This document shows positions 15,973 to 25,419 of a stretch of DNA of 64,000 nt, one piece after another. The stretch's first letter is position 1. Every line of letters starts with the position of its first letter. The notes under the pieces were generated by a model. It had not been told where the DNA came from. It saw only the letters and a list, made by a program, of their open reading frames with translations, and searched no databases. The stretch is from positions 23,328-87,327 of the forward strand of contig DASYNP010000189.1 of assembly GCA_036008465.1 (NCBI GenBank). The letters run 5' to 3'. Position numbers and translations under genes: made by a program. This DNA is from DASPSM01 sp036008465 (lineage in GTDB: Bacteria; Planctomycetota; Planctomycetia; Planctomycetales; Planctomycetaceae).

Positions 15973-17577
15973 TCACGTCCCTGTCAGCCAGTGAAGGGCC
16001 GCGACCAGCAGCTTGCGAAATCCCGGCTCCGAAAAATCGTCGGGGTGACCGAGCGATGTGTAAAACGACTTCCCGCCGTCGGCTCGTTGATTGATCCACG
16101 CGACTGGCTCAGCTGGCTTGCCCGGAATCGATCCGATGAAGAGCGGAGTCGCCGATCCGGCTAGCGGACTGACCCGGTAAAGAGAGCCGTGGCCGACCAG
16201 AGGTTCGCCGCCGCTCGAACCGGCCACCCGTGCGGTCTTCACGATCGGGTCGTCGCCCGCTTGCGGAGCCGTCTCGATCGCCACCTTCGGACCATTGCCC
16301 TGATGACCGACGTAATGCCCACCGAACACGTCAGCGTCCCACGATTCCCAAGTCTCCAAGCCGGTCGGCGGCTGGGCGCCGTGAAGCGAGAAGGCGTGGC
16401 TCGCCGTGCGAATGCCGAGCACCGGTTTGCCCCGGGCCACGTAATCGCGAAGGATTTTCATTTGCGCGGGCTTGAGCGGCCGCCGGCGCACGCTCACCAA
16501 GAATACGTCCGTATCGCCCAACGCCTCGAGGCCCGGCAGGTCCTCGCGACCGTCCTGACCGCCGAAAATCAGACTCACGCGGAACTCTTTGCCCAGTTCC
16601 TCGGCCGCGAATTTCGGCAGCGTGCGGTTGGTCGCGTATTCGGGCTCGGCAATCAAGATGATAACCCGCGGGCGGCGATCCGCGGCGAATCGGAACTCAT
16701 GCCCGCCAAGGAGATCAACGCTGGTGATCGTCGGACACCAGTGTTTTTCGATGTGCTCGACGACCAGGTCGGTTCCGGTGAAGTGACTGACGAAGGGCGG
16801 CCGCCGCGAGCTGTACATCGTGTCGGTCATGTCGCGCATCAGCACGACGTGAAGGCCTTGATCGACGAGTTGCCGAATGGCGAACGGTCGTCCGAGCACG
16901 CACATATTCGTGTGCACGCCCATCACGATGACATTTTCGATGCCGCGCTCTTTCATCAGATAGACCGCTTCGGCGCTGTCGGTGATCGCGTCGGGCGGCT
17001 CGATCTTCAAGGTGTCGATTTGCCGCGTCCATGGACTGCCTTGCTTGCAGGGCGGATCGCAATCGCAGCCGCCGTCGGAATCGTCGATCGGCAGGCGGCC
17101 CTCACGTTTGACGTCGAGGTTACAACTGTTGCGCAGCGGAACCTTCGTCGCGACGGGAGCCGCGCGGCGCGCCCGTTCGCGCTGCTCGGTCCCCTCATAG
17201 AACTTCAGAGTATTGCTGGGGCAGTGAATGATGAGCACCCCACGGTTGCGGGCGGCGACCAGAACCTCGTTCATCCGCGGGGCCATCTCAGCGACGCGCC
17301 GTGTCGCGCCCTGGCACCAATGCACGTTCCACATGTCACAAACGACGATCGCCGTCTTCGATGGGTCCCATGCGAGTGGACGCGTCACGGCGTTGAACCG
17401 GCCGCTACCCGGTTTCGTCTCGAGGCGCGTCCGAGCCTGGAGGGTAAGCAGTTTTGGCGACGGGGGCGCGCCGTGAGACGCCTCCCCGCACGCACAATCG
17501 CGATCGTCGCGTCCTGCGAGCGCCGCCGAAACGAGAATGACTGCCAGGCAAACTTGAAAGCGCCGATCGTGCCACAT
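15973..17577 (-). CDS. Secreted isochorismatase-like hydrolase fused to ThuA domain
   Basis: A 534-residue two-domain protein with an N-terminal signal peptide (FQVCLAVILVSAALAG). Residues 70-290 form an isochorismatase-like cysteine hydrolase with the catalytic Asp in AIVVCDMWNVHW and the nucleophile Cys in VMGVHTNMCVLG. A Cys-rich insert (GGCDCDPPCKQG) is unusual for the family. Residues 305-530 form a ThuA-like domain (RVIILIAEPEYATNR) with a class I glutamine-amidotransferase-like fold. ThuA domains are abundant in planctomycetes and linked to carbohydrate use. The substrate of the hydrolase half is unknown; a periplasmic role in sugar or amide breakdown is an inference. Confidence 0.85.
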   Translation of the reverse strand: MWHDRRFQVCLAVILVSAALAGRDDRDCACGEASHGAPPSPKLLTLQARTRLETKPGSGRFNAVTRPLAWDPSKTAIVVCDMWNVHWCQGATRRVAEMAPRMNEVLVAARNRGVLIIHCPSNTLKFYEGTEQRERARRAAPVATKVPLRNSCNLDVKREGRLPIDDSDGGCDCDPPCKQGSPWTRQIDTLKIEPPDAITDSAEAVYLMKERGIENVIVMGVHTNMCVLGRPFAIRQLVDQGLHVVLMRDMTDTMYSSRRPPFVSHFTGTDLVVEHIEKHWCPTITSVDLLGGHEFRFAADRRPRVIILIAEPEYATNRTLPKFAAEELGKEFRVSLIFGGQDGREDLPGLEALGDTDVFLVSVRRRPLKPAQMKILRDYVARGKPVLGIRTASHAFSLHGAQPPTGLETWESWDADVFGGHYVGHQGNGPKVAIETAPQAGDDPIVKTARVAGSSGGEPLVGHGSLYRVSPLAGSATPLFIGSIPGKPAEPVAWINQRADGGKSFYTSLGHPDDFSEPGFRKLLVAALHWLTGT

Positions 17578-17623
17578 CGTGCGGAAGCTCCTGAATCGCT
17601 GGAGTCGCTGCCCGAGCGTGTCG

Positions 17624-17653
17624 TTGTCAGGCCTCGATTGGCTTCAGTAGAAT
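17624..17653 (+). promoter_or_regulatory. Candidate sigma-70-type promoter
   Basis: TTGTCA at 17624-17629 and TAGAAT at 17648-17653 each match the consensus at five of six bases, 18 bp apart. Transcription would begin about 25 nt before the ATG at 17685. Confidence 0.5.
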
Positions 17654-17684
17654 CAAAGTTCGTTTATCCGTCGAGCGAGGCCAA

Positions 17685-20006
17685 ATGACGCGATCTGGAT
17701 TAGTTGGACGATCGGCAATCGGGGTGAGCGCCTTGGGATTTGCGGTCTTGCTGACCCAGTCCCCTGCGCCGGCCGCCGATCAAGTCACTAAAGCTCCGAT
17801 CGCCTCGGTTTCTGCCGACCATCCGCAACAGATGACCGAGGGCCTGTCGATCTTCACGCGCCACGTTCGGACCGTTTTGGTAACCCGTTGCTTGAAATGC
17901 CATGGCGGAGAGGCGGAAGTCCAATCCGCTTTCAATCTCGCGACGCGGGACGGCCTGCTCGCTGGCGGAACCAACGGCAAGGCAATCATTCTCGGTAATT
18001 CGCGCCAAAGCCGTCTGTATCGGCTCATCACACACGCTGAAGAGCCACACATGCCTCAGGACGCGGCAAAACTGTCGGACGCCCAGATTGGACAGATCGC
18101 GGCGTGGATCGATCACGGGGCCCCGTACGACGAGGGGCTGATTCCCACGGCAAAGCCCGCTCCTTCGTGGACCGAACGGTCGATCGATCCCAAGGCCCGC
18201 ACCTTCTGGTCGTTTCAGCCGCTCGCAATTTCGAAACCTCCCGTCGATGCGGGCACGGGGTGGCCGCGCAATCCGATCGACACGTTCATCAAGCAGTCGC
18301 TCGACCGTCAGAAACTGGCTCCCAACGCACAAGCTAGTCCGCGGGCCCTTGTGCGGCGAGTCACGTTCGACCTGATCGGTTTGCCGCCGACGGCTGCGGA
18401 GCTTGACGCGTTCGAGGTGGATCCGTCACCGGCCGCGTACTCGGCCCTCGTCGACCGCTTGTTGACAAGCCCGCATTATGGCAATCGGTGGGCGCGGCAC
18501 TGGCTCGATCTGGCGCGCTTCGCCGAAAGTCACGGCTTCGAGCACGATTATGATCGGCCAACGGCCTACCATTTTCGCGACTTCGTGATCCGGGCGTTCA
18601 ACGACGACCTCCCCTACCACACGTTCATTCGCTGGCAGCTGGCTGGCGATGAGCTGGCGCCTCACGACAGCCTGGCGCTCATGGCGACCGGTTTTCTGGC
18701 GGCGGGTGTTCACAGCACGCAGATCACCAAGAACGAAGTCGAGAAGCAGCGCTACGATGAACTCGACGACATGCTGGCCACGACGGGCAACGCCATGCTC
18801 GGGTTGTCGGTCGGCTGCGCCCGTTGCCACGACCACAAGTTTGACCCCATCCCCCAGGCGGACTACTACCGGCTGTTGTCCGCTTTCACGACGACCGTTC
18901 GCACGGAGGTCGATGTCCGACCGGGAGGCTCCGGCGCAGAGCCGATGAAGGCCTTGATTGCCAGCGAAGGGCTGCCGCCAGTCCGTCTGCACACGCAGGG
19001 GGACGATTTTTTCAAAGAGACATTTTTCCTGCGTCGCGGCGACGTCAACCAAAAGCAGGGGGCCGCGCCGCTCGGGTACCTGCAGGTGCTGATGCGTTCG
19101 CCCGACCGTGACAAGCACTGGCGGGCCGAACCGCCCAAAGGCTCGCGCACGTCGTTTCGCCGGACGGCTCTGGCCGACTGGCTGACCGACACCCAGTCGG
19201 GCGCGGGTCACCTGGTGGCGCGGGTGATCGTCAATCGGCTCTGGCAGCATCACTTCGGACACGGCATTGTCGCGACGCCGAACGATTTCGGCGCGCGGGG
19301 CGAGCGCCCGTCGCATCCCGAGTTGCTCGATTGGCTAGCGGGCGAACTGATCCGTCACGGTTGGCGGCTCAAACCGATTCAGCGGCTGATCCTCACGAGC
19401 GCGGCCTACTGCGAGAGCAGCGAAGCCGACCGCTCGAAAGAAGCCGTCGATTCGGGCAATCGCTTTTTCTGGCGGCACGAGAAACGCCGCCTGGAGGGCG
19501 AGGTGGTGAGAGATGCGCTCCTGGCCTGCGGCAACCGCCTCGACGAGCGGATGTACGGCCCCGGCTTCCTCGACGAAGCACAGCGGCGGCGCAGCGTCTA
19601 CTTCACCGTCAAGCGCAGCGAACTCGTGCCGATGATGCAGGTCTTTGACGCGCCCGAGGCGCTGTCGAGTATGGGCGATCGCCCATCGACGACCATCGCT
19701 CCGCAGGCCCTGTTGCTGCTCAACAATTCGAACGTGCGCGCCGACGCGCGGGCCTTTGCCGCGCGGCTCTTGCCCGCGCTTGACCGCTCGACCGCCGAGG
19801 CCGTCCGCAACGGCTACCGGATCGCCCTGTGCCGCGATCCGCAGGCGGGCGAACTCGACGATTCGATCGCCTTCATCGAACAACAGCGTGGTCTGCACGA
19901 ATCGGACGCACGGGCGCACGCACATAAATCAGACGCTCGCGTGTCTGCCCTGCTCGACTTCTGCCAGGTACTGATGTGCCTCAACGAATTTGTTTACGTC
20001 GATTGA
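17685..20006 (+). CDS. PSCyt1/DUF1549/DUF1553 planctomycete cytochrome-type protein
   Basis: A 773-residue secreted protein of a family almost confined to Planctomycetota and relatives. After a signal peptide comes a PSCyt1 domain with the haem-type motif CLKCHGG near residue 70. Next is the DUF1549 (PSCyt2) domain, including DLIGLPPTAAELDAF and YGNRWARHWLDLARFAES. A second CARCHDHKFDPI motif lies near residue 387, and the DUF1553 (PSD1) domain follows to the end. GAGG lies 4 nt before the ATG. It precedes a DUF1501 gene by 30 bp, the usual partner. The pair probably works in the periplasm, perhaps in redox-coupled breakdown of complex carbohydrates; this role is not proven for the family. 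Confidence 0.95.
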   Translation: MTRSGLVGRSAIGVSALGFAVLLTQSPAPAADQVTKAPIASVSADHPQQMTEGLSIFTRHVRTVLVTRCLKCHGGEAEVQSAFNLATRDGLLAGGTNGKAIILGNSRQSRLYRLITHAEEPHMPQDAAKLSDAQIGQIAAWIDHGAPYDEGLIPTAKPAPSWTERSIDPKARTFWSFQPLAISKPPVDAGTGWPRNPIDTFIKQSLDRQKLAPNAQASPRALVRRVTFDLIGLPPTAAELDAFEVDPSPAAYSALVDRLLTSPHYGNRWARHWLDLARFAESHGFEHDYDRPTAYHFRDFVIRAFNDDLPYHTFIRWQLAGDELAPHDSLALMATGFLAAGVHSTQITKNEVEKQRYDELDDMLATTGNAMLGLSVGCARCHDHKFDPIPQADYYRLLSAFTTTVRTEVDVRPGGSGAEPMKALIASEGLPPVRLHTQGDDFFKETFFLRRGDVNQKQGAAPLGYLQVLMRSPDRDKHWRAEPPKGSRTSFRRTALADWLTDTQSGAGHLVARVIVNRLWQHHFGHGIVATPNDFGARGERPSHPELLDWLAGELIRHGWRLKPIQRLILTSAAYCESSEADRSKEAVDSGNRFFWRHEKRRLEGEVVRDALLACGNRLDERMYGPGFLDEAQRRRSVYFTVKRSELVPMMQVFDAPEALSSMGDRPSTTIAPQALLLLNNSNVRADARAFAARLLPALDRSTAEAVRNGYRIALCRDPQAGELDDSIAFIEQQRGLHESDARAHAHKSDARVSALLDFCQVLMCLNEFVYVD

Positions 20007-20036
20007 TGTAGCCGGATTGGCCGTGACGGATTGATC

Positions 20037-21515
20037 ATGCAAAGCCTGCCTCGCTTCTTCGCCCCGCCGAACCCTGCCTTTCCGTCGCGCCGCGAATTCC
20101 TGAGCCGCGCCGGCAACGGCTTTGGCATGCTGGCCTTGGCCGGACTGCTGCAGGAGCAGGGTCTGCTCGCGCCGAACGCTGCCGCCTCGACGGTCGATCC
20201 GCGCAATCCGCTCGCTCCCCACGACGGGCATTTTCCGGCGAAGGCGCGGGCCGTCATTTGGCTGTTCTTAAACGGCGGCCCGAGCCAGGTCGACACCTGG
20301 GACTACAAGCCCGAGCTGGCTCGTCGCGACGGGCAGGCATTGCCCGGTTTCGACAAGAACACCGGCTTCTTCACCGACCAGGTCGGCCCCGTGATGAAGT
20401 CGCCGTTTCGCTTCCGGCAATATGGCGACTGCGGCAAGTGGGGTTCGGAAATCTTTCCGAACATCGCCACGCACGTCGACAAGATGGCCTTCATCCATTC
20501 GTGCTGGACGACGTCGAACAATCACTCGCCCGCCCTGTTTATGATCAACACGGGCATGTCGCGGATGGGCTTCCCCTGTGTCGGCTCGTGGGTGACCTAC
20601 GGGTTGGGCAGCGAAAATCGCAGCCTGCCCGGGTTCGTCACCATGTACGACACGATGGGGCGCGGCCTGCCCAAGGGGAACGCGTCGAATTGGGGCTCTG
20701 GGTTTTTGCCGAGCATCTACCAGGGGACCGTGCTCAAGCCGAAAGGCGCGCCGATCGACAACTTGTATCCGCCGAAAGGGGTCACCGATCGCGAGCAGCG
20801 TTCTCAGCTCGACCTTCTCAAAAAGCTCAACCAGCGGCACCTCGCACAAACGCCCGACGATTCGGAGCTGGCCGCGCGCATCGAAAGTTTCGAACTGGCC
20901 TATCGCATGCAGATGGCGGCCCCCGAATGCCTCGACCTCGAACGCGAATCGCGGGCCACGCAGGCGCTCTACGGCCTCGACAATCCGAAATGCGCCCATA
21001 TCGCCCGGCAGTGTCTGATTGCCCGCCGGCTCGTCGAGCGGGGCGTGCGCTTCGTGCAGATCTACAGCGGCGGGATGGAAAACGAGCGGAGCTGGGACGG
21101 CCACGCGGACATCGTCAAGAACCACGCGGGCTTCGCCCACGAGGTCGACATCCCAATCGCCGGATTGTTGACCGATCTGGCCGGCCGAGGGCTGTTGGAC
21201 TCGACGCTCGTGCTCTGTTGCGGCGAGTTCGGCCGTCTGCCGATCGTGCAAAAAGGGGGCACGGGGCGAGACCACAATCCGCACGCGTTTACAACGTGGA
21301 TGGCCGGCGGCGGCGTGAAAGGCGGCGTCTCGTACGGCCGGACCGACGAAATCGGATTCAAGGCCGTCACCAACAAAGTTGGCGTGCACGACCTGCACGC
21401 CACCGTGCTGGCCCTGCTGGGCATCGAACACACGCGGCTGACCTACCGCTACAGCGGCCGCGACTTCCGGCTGACCGACGTCGAGGGAACCGTGGTCCGC
21501 GACGTAGTCGCGTGA
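20037..21515 (+). CDS. DUF1501 family Tat-exported protein
   Basis: A 492-residue DUF1501 protein, related to sulfatase/alkaline-phosphatase-fold proteins. The N-terminus has a twin-arginine signal (PSRREFLSRAGNGFGM followed by LALAGLL), so it should be folded before export. Conserved family segments include FLNGGPSQVDTWDYKPEL, HSCWTTSNNHSPALF and CCGEFGRLP with GRDHNPHAFTTWMAGGG near the C-terminus, which would hold metal-ligand residues. ATG at 20037 is preferred to an in-frame TTG at 20031. The gene forms an operon with the PSCyt1/DUF1553 gene; the pair is a genomic signature of planctomycetes. Confidence 0.95.
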   Translation: MQSLPRFFAPPNPAFPSRREFLSRAGNGFGMLALAGLLQEQGLLAPNAAASTVDPRNPLAPHDGHFPAKARAVIWLFLNGGPSQVDTWDYKPELARRDGQALPGFDKNTGFFTDQVGPVMKSPFRFRQYGDCGKWGSEIFPNIATHVDKMAFIHSCWTTSNNHSPALFMINTGMSRMGFPCVGSWVTYGLGSENRSLPGFVTMYDTMGRGLPKGNASNWGSGFLPSIYQGTVLKPKGAPIDNLYPPKGVTDREQRSQLDLLKKLNQRHLAQTPDDSELAARIESFELAYRMQMAAPECLDLERESRATQALYGLDNPKCAHIARQCLIARRLVERGVRFVQIYSGGMENERSWDGHADIVKNHAGFAHEVDIPIAGLLTDLAGRGLLDSTLVLCCGEFGRLPIVQKGGTGRDHNPHAFTTWMAGGGVKGGVSYGRTDEIGFKAVTNKVGVHDLHATVLALLGIEHTRLTYRYSGRDFRLTDVEGTVVRDVVA

Positions 21516-21595
21516 CGGCGGACCACCGCGATGGTTTGCGCAACGAGCGCGACATGAGGCCGTCCTGTCGGCGCAGCCCTAGCGAGCGGCCGTTC

Positions 21596-21624
21596 TTGCT
21601 TCCGTCCGGAGGTTGCCTTAAAAT
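21596..21624 (+). promoter_or_regulatory. Weak candidate promoter for the MacAB-type operon
   Basis: TTGCTT at 21596-21601 and TAAAAT at 21619-21624 are separated by 17 bp. The -10 matches five of six bases, the -35 only three. It lies in the 209-bp gap before the adaptor gene, which holds nothing else recognisable. Confidence 0.35.
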
Positions 21625-21724
21625 AGCTTTGTCCCGCCAAATTGCATCCCGCCAGAAGCCCTCCGTTTGAGCGTCCCCGACCTGCGTCCTGCACTGGTTC
21701 GCTCCCTGCCCTGAACGCGTCTCC

Positions 21725-23155
21725 ATGGCCCGCGCCGTTCGTATTCTGCGTAACCTAGCCCTGTTCGTTTTCGCCGCGGCAGGAATCGCCGCCGGCGTGC
21801 GCGCGAGCTGGCATTGGTACAGCGAGAGCGCCAAAGAGCCGCTCTTTCGCACCGACCATCCGGCCCGTGGCAGCCTCGTTGCCACAATCATTGCCACCGG
21901 GACGATTGAGCCGGAAGAAGTGATCGATGTCGGCGCCCAAGTTGCCGGGCAGATCCTCGCGTTCGGCCAAGACCCAACCGACCCGAAACGCACCATCGAC
22001 TATGGCTCGCCGGTCGAGCAAGGCACCGTGTTGGCCCGCATCGACGATTCGCTGTACGCGCCCGAGGTCGTAATTGCTCGTGCCGATCTGGGGCTGTCCC
22101 AGGCCGACGTGCGTCGTGCGGACAGCGAACTCGTGCAGATGCGATCGAATCTCCGTCACGAGGAGCGCGACTGGGAGCGGGCCCAGCGCCTCAAGGCAAG
22201 CAAAACGATTTCGCAGAACGATTTCGACGCCGCGCAAAACTCCTGGGAGACGGCGAAGGCGGCCATCTCAGCGGCCGAGGCCAACCTCGAAAAAACAAAA
22301 CGGGCGGTGGAAAAAGCCAGCGGCACGCTCGCCAAGGCCGAGAAGAACCTCGGCTATTGCGTCATCAAGTCCCCCGTGAAGGGGATCATCATCGATCGTC
22401 GGGTCAATGTCGGTCAGACCGTCGTGTCGAGTTTGAACGCACCGAGCCTCTTTCTCATTGCCAAGGACTTGCGGCGACTACAAGTCTGGGTGTCGGTCAA
22501 CGAGTCGGACATCGGCAACATTTACCCTGGACAACACGCCACATTCACTGTCGACGCCTACCCGGCTGACGTTTTTCACGGCACCGTCGGCCAGATCCGA
22601 CTCAACGCCACGATGACGCAGAACGTGGTCACATACACAGTCGTCGTGAACGTGGATACCGAAGACGGCAAGCTCGATCCCTATTCAGCCGGGGGCGCGC
22701 CGCAGGGAACACGCAACCGCCGTGATGTCCCGGCCGGCGATAAACTCCTCCCCTATCTGACGGCGAACTTGCAGTTCAAGGTCGACGAACGGACGGACGC
22801 ACTCCTCGTGCCCAACGCCGCGTTACACTACCGGCCCCAACTGGCGTTGGTTTCTCCCGAACACCGGGCGCTCTACGAGCAAGGTCTGCGCCGCGCGACC
22901 ACAGAGGATGGCGCTCCCGAGCCTTCCGCCAAGCGACGGCACACCCGCGCGACCATCTGGGTGCCCGACGGCGACTGCGTTCGTCCGATCAAGGTGCGGA
23001 TTGGCCTCACCGACGGCCTGATGACCGAAGTGGTCGAAGTCATCAAGGACCAACTGACCCCGGAAACCGAGATCGTCACCGGCGAAAACGATTCGGCTGT
23101 CAGCCGGGAAGGCACAGTCAATCCGTTCGGGCCGCGGTCGTCGAAGAAGAAGTAG
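21725..23155 (+). CDS. MacA/HlyD-type periplasmic adaptor
   Basis: A 476-residue membrane-fusion protein that would link the inner-membrane MacB-type ABC transporter to the outer envelope. One N-terminal membrane anchor (LALFVFAAAGIAAGVRASW) is followed by a lipoyl half-domain (GTIEPEEVIDVGAQVAGQIL). A long alpha-hairpin lies near residues 115-215 (Ala/Lys/Glu-rich, AEANLEKTKRAVEKASGTLA), then the second lipoyl half and beta-barrel (GIIIDRRVNVGQTVVSS). It is followed by the ATPase and permease in the same direction. Substrates could be lipoproteins, peptides or toxic compounds; the sequence does not say. Confidence 0.9.
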   Translation: MARAVRILRNLALFVFAAAGIAAGVRASWHWYSESAKEPLFRTDHPARGSLVATIIATGTIEPEEVIDVGAQVAGQILAFGQDPTDPKRTIDYGSPVEQGTVLARIDDSLYAPEVVIARADLGLSQADVRRADSELVQMRSNLRHEERDWERAQRLKASKTISQNDFDAAQNSWETAKAAISAAEANLEKTKRAVEKASGTLAKAEKNLGYCVIKSPVKGIIIDRRVNVGQTVVSSLNAPSLFLIAKDLRRLQVWVSVNESDIGNIYPGQHATFTVDAYPADVFHGTVGQIRLNATMTQNVVTYTVVVNVDTEDGKLDPYSAGGAPQGTRNRRDVPAGDKLLPYLTANLQFKVDERTDALLVPNAALHYRPQLALVSPEHRALYEQGLRRATTEDGAPEPSAKRRHTRATIWVPDGDCVRPIKVRIGLTDGLMTEVVEVIKDQLTPETEIVTGENDSAVSREGTVNPFGPRSSKKK

Positions 23156-23200
23156 GCCCAAGTGCGACGGGCCGGCGGCGCGTTTTTGAGGGAAGAGAAG

Positions 23201-23923
23201 ATGGAATTAATTCGGCTGCACGACATCAACAAGACCTATTTTCTGGGCGACGTCATCGTGCCCGTCTTGAAGGGCGTTACGCTCGCGATCGGTCGTGGTG
23301 AGATGGTGGCGCTGATGGGAGCGTCGGGTTCCGGCAAATCGACATTGATGAACATCCTGGGCTGCCTCGACCGGCCCACCTCCGGCCAGTACTGGCTCGA
23401 CGGCCAGGAAATCTCGCGATTGTCCGGCGATCAACGGGCTTTGATCCGGAACCGAAAAATCGGCTTCGTTTTTCAGAGCTTCAACCTGCTGTCCCGGACG
23501 AGCGCGCTTGAAAACGTGATTATGCCGCTGGCCTACACCAACGGGCTCTTGTCCAAGCGTGAAGCTCGATCGCGCGGTCGAGCCATGCTGGAGCGGGTCG
23601 GACTGGGGGAGCGATTCGATCACCATCCGTCGCAGCTTTCTGGCGGCCAGCAGCAACGCGTCGCCATCGCCCGAGCGCTGATCAACCGTCCGCAGATCGT
23701 CTTTGCCGACGAGCCGACCGGCAACCTGGATTCGAAAACCAGCCGCGATATTCTGCAGATGTTCCAGAACCTCAGCGAAGAAGACGGCATCACCGTCGTG
23801 CTGGTCACGCACGACCCGGGGGTCGCCGATTTCGCTCGGCGCGTCATCCGCATCAGCGACGGCCTGATTGCGGAAGGCGTCTACGACGCTCAAACGGCCG
23901 AAGCGGACCCGGCCGCTGCCTGA
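23201..23923 (+). CDS. MacB/LolD-type ABC ATPase
   Basis: A 240-residue ATPase of the MacB/LolD/FtsE group. It contains Walker A GASGSGKST, Q-loop FVFQSFNLLSR, signature LSGGQQQRVAIARAL, Walker B IVFADEPTGNLDS and switch histidine LVTHDPGVA. The start ATG 23201 is supported by GGGAAGAGA a few bases upstream; the open frame from GTG 23162 adds residues without family counterpart. Here ATPase and permease are separate genes, unlike E. coli MacB where they are fused. Confidence 0.92.
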   Translation: MELIRLHDINKTYFLGDVIVPVLKGVTLAIGRGEMVALMGASGSGKSTLMNILGCLDRPTSGQYWLDGQEISRLSGDQRALIRNRKIGFVFQSFNLLSRTSALENVIMPLAYTNGLLSKREARSRGRAMLERVGLGERFDHHPSQLSGGQQQRVAIARALINRPQIVFADEPTGNLDSKTSRDILQMFQNLSEEDGITVVLVTHDPGVADFARRVIRISDGLIAEGVYDAQTAEADPAAA

Positions 23924-23980
23924 CAAGGCTTGCTGTCGTCGACAAACGCCGCGGCAAGGGAGCCGACTGGGACCTTCCGA

Positions 23981-25360
23981 ATGCATTTTCTTCTCCGCAC
24001 GCCGCAGATGGCAGTCAGCGCCCTCAGGCGCCATGTTCTGCGCTCGGTGTTAACGACGCTGGGGATCGTGATCGGGGTCGGCGCGGTGATTGCCATGGTG
24101 GAGATCGGTGACGGCGCCGCCCGCGAAGTCGAAGCGGCGATCGCCAGCATGGGATCCAACACCATCCTCGTGCTCCCGGGCAACCTCGCCATGGCTGGTG
24201 TCGCGGGCGGAGCCGGCAGTGCTATGAGCCTGACTCCGGGAGACGCCCTGGCGATGGCCGAGCACTGCAGCGCGCTCGTCGCTGTGGCCCCGCTGGTCGC
24301 GGCCCGGACTCAGGTTGTCGCCAATGGGCGCAACTGGGTGCCCGATCGCATCAACGGCACCACTCCGGCCTATCTCGAGATTCGCGAATGGGACCGGCTC
24401 GACGGAGGTTCGATGTTTTCGGACGAGGATGTGACCGCGCTGCGGGAAGTTTGCGTGGTCGGTCAGACTGTCGCGGATGAACTCTTCGGAGACGAATCGC
24501 CGGTCGGTCAGCAGCTGCGAATGAACAACAGGCCCCTCAAGATCCTGGGCGTGCTTTCCAGAAAAGGCGCCAACATGTACGGCCAGGATCAAGACGACAT
24601 CGTGATCCTCCCGTGGACCACGTTGAAGTTCAAAGTCGTGGGCCAGTCGGCCCAGAAAGCGAACCAAAGCGCGGCGCTCAAGGTCGATCCGTCCCAACAA
24701 GTGAACTCCCTTAACGATGCATTCCCTTCGTTGAAGCCCGTGCTGTACCCGGTCGCCTCGGCGACTCAACTCGCAGACACGCCCAACCCCGTGCACTTCA
24801 CGAATCTCGACCTGATTCTGGTCAAAGCCGGCGCCGACGACCTCATCTCCCCGGCGATGAGGCAGATTCAGGAACTGTTGCGCGAACGCCATCACCGGCG
24901 CGCCGGCCAGCCGGAAGACTTCACATTGCGCGACATGACGGAAATCAGCCGCACCCGGCAGTCGACGTCGCGATTGATGTCGGTCTTGTTGCTTGTCGTG
25001 GCGATGATCTCGCTCGTGGTCGGCGGGGTCGGAATTATGAACATCATGCTGGTGTCAGTCTCCGAGCGAACCAAGGAGATCGGCGTGCGGATGGCCATTG
25101 GCGCCCGCTCGCGCGACATTCTGCAGCAATTCCTAGTCGAGTCTCTCTTGCTGTGCGCCTTGGGCGGTGCCACGGGAATTCTCTTGGGCCGGGTCTCTTC
25201 GTTCGTGGTTCGCGCGACACTGCTCTGGCCCACCCGAACGTCGTGGCCGGCCATGTTCGCGGCGGTCGGGGTGTCGCTATTGATCGGCGTCGTGTTCGGC
25301 TTTTACCCGGCGTGGAAGGCCTCCCGACTCGACCCGATCGAAGCGCTGCGATACGAATGA
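23981..25360 (+). CDS. MacB-type FtsX-family ABC permease
   Basis: A 459-residue permease with the type VII exporter layout: one membrane segment near the N-terminus (SVLTTLGIVIGVGAVIAMVE), a large periplasmic MacB-PCD domain (about residues 45-320), then three membrane segments containing VGGVGIMNIMLVSVSERTKE and the final IGVVFGFYPAWKASRLDPIE motif. ATG 23981 gives the usual family start; a TTG at 23930 would add 17 residues. It completes the adaptor-ATPase-permease operon. Such pumps use ATP to drive extrusion of periplasmic substrates by a mechanical mechanism. Confidence 0.9.
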   Translation: MHFLLRTPQMAVSALRRHVLRSVLTTLGIVIGVGAVIAMVEIGDGAAREVEAAIASMGSNTILVLPGNLAMAGVAGGAGSAMSLTPGDALAMAEHCSALVAVAPLVAARTQVVANGRNWVPDRINGTTPAYLEIREWDRLDGGSMFSDEDVTALREVCVVGQTVADELFGDESPVGQQLRMNNRPLKILGVLSRKGANMYGQDQDDIVILPWTTLKFKVVGQSAQKANQSAALKVDPSQQVNSLNDAFPSLKPVLYPVASATQLADTPNPVHFTNLDLILVKAGADDLISPAMRQIQELLRERHHRRAGQPEDFTLRDMTEISRTRQSTSRLMSVLLLVVAMISLVVGGVGIMNIMLVSVSERTKEIGVRMAIGARSRDILQQFLVESLLLCALGGATGILLGRVSSFVVRATLLWPTRTSWPAMFAAVGVSLLIGVVFGFYPAWKASRLDPIEALRYE

Positions 25361-25419
25361 ATGGGTCCGCGCTGTCCCGATGGCGCCCGCGCGCTTCCGA
25401 CCATTCATGCGGGCGCGGT

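Noticed and set aside
16189..17688. 499-codon plus-strand frame
   Set aside because: Antisense to the isochorismatase-ThuA gene, whose catalytic motifs are clear.
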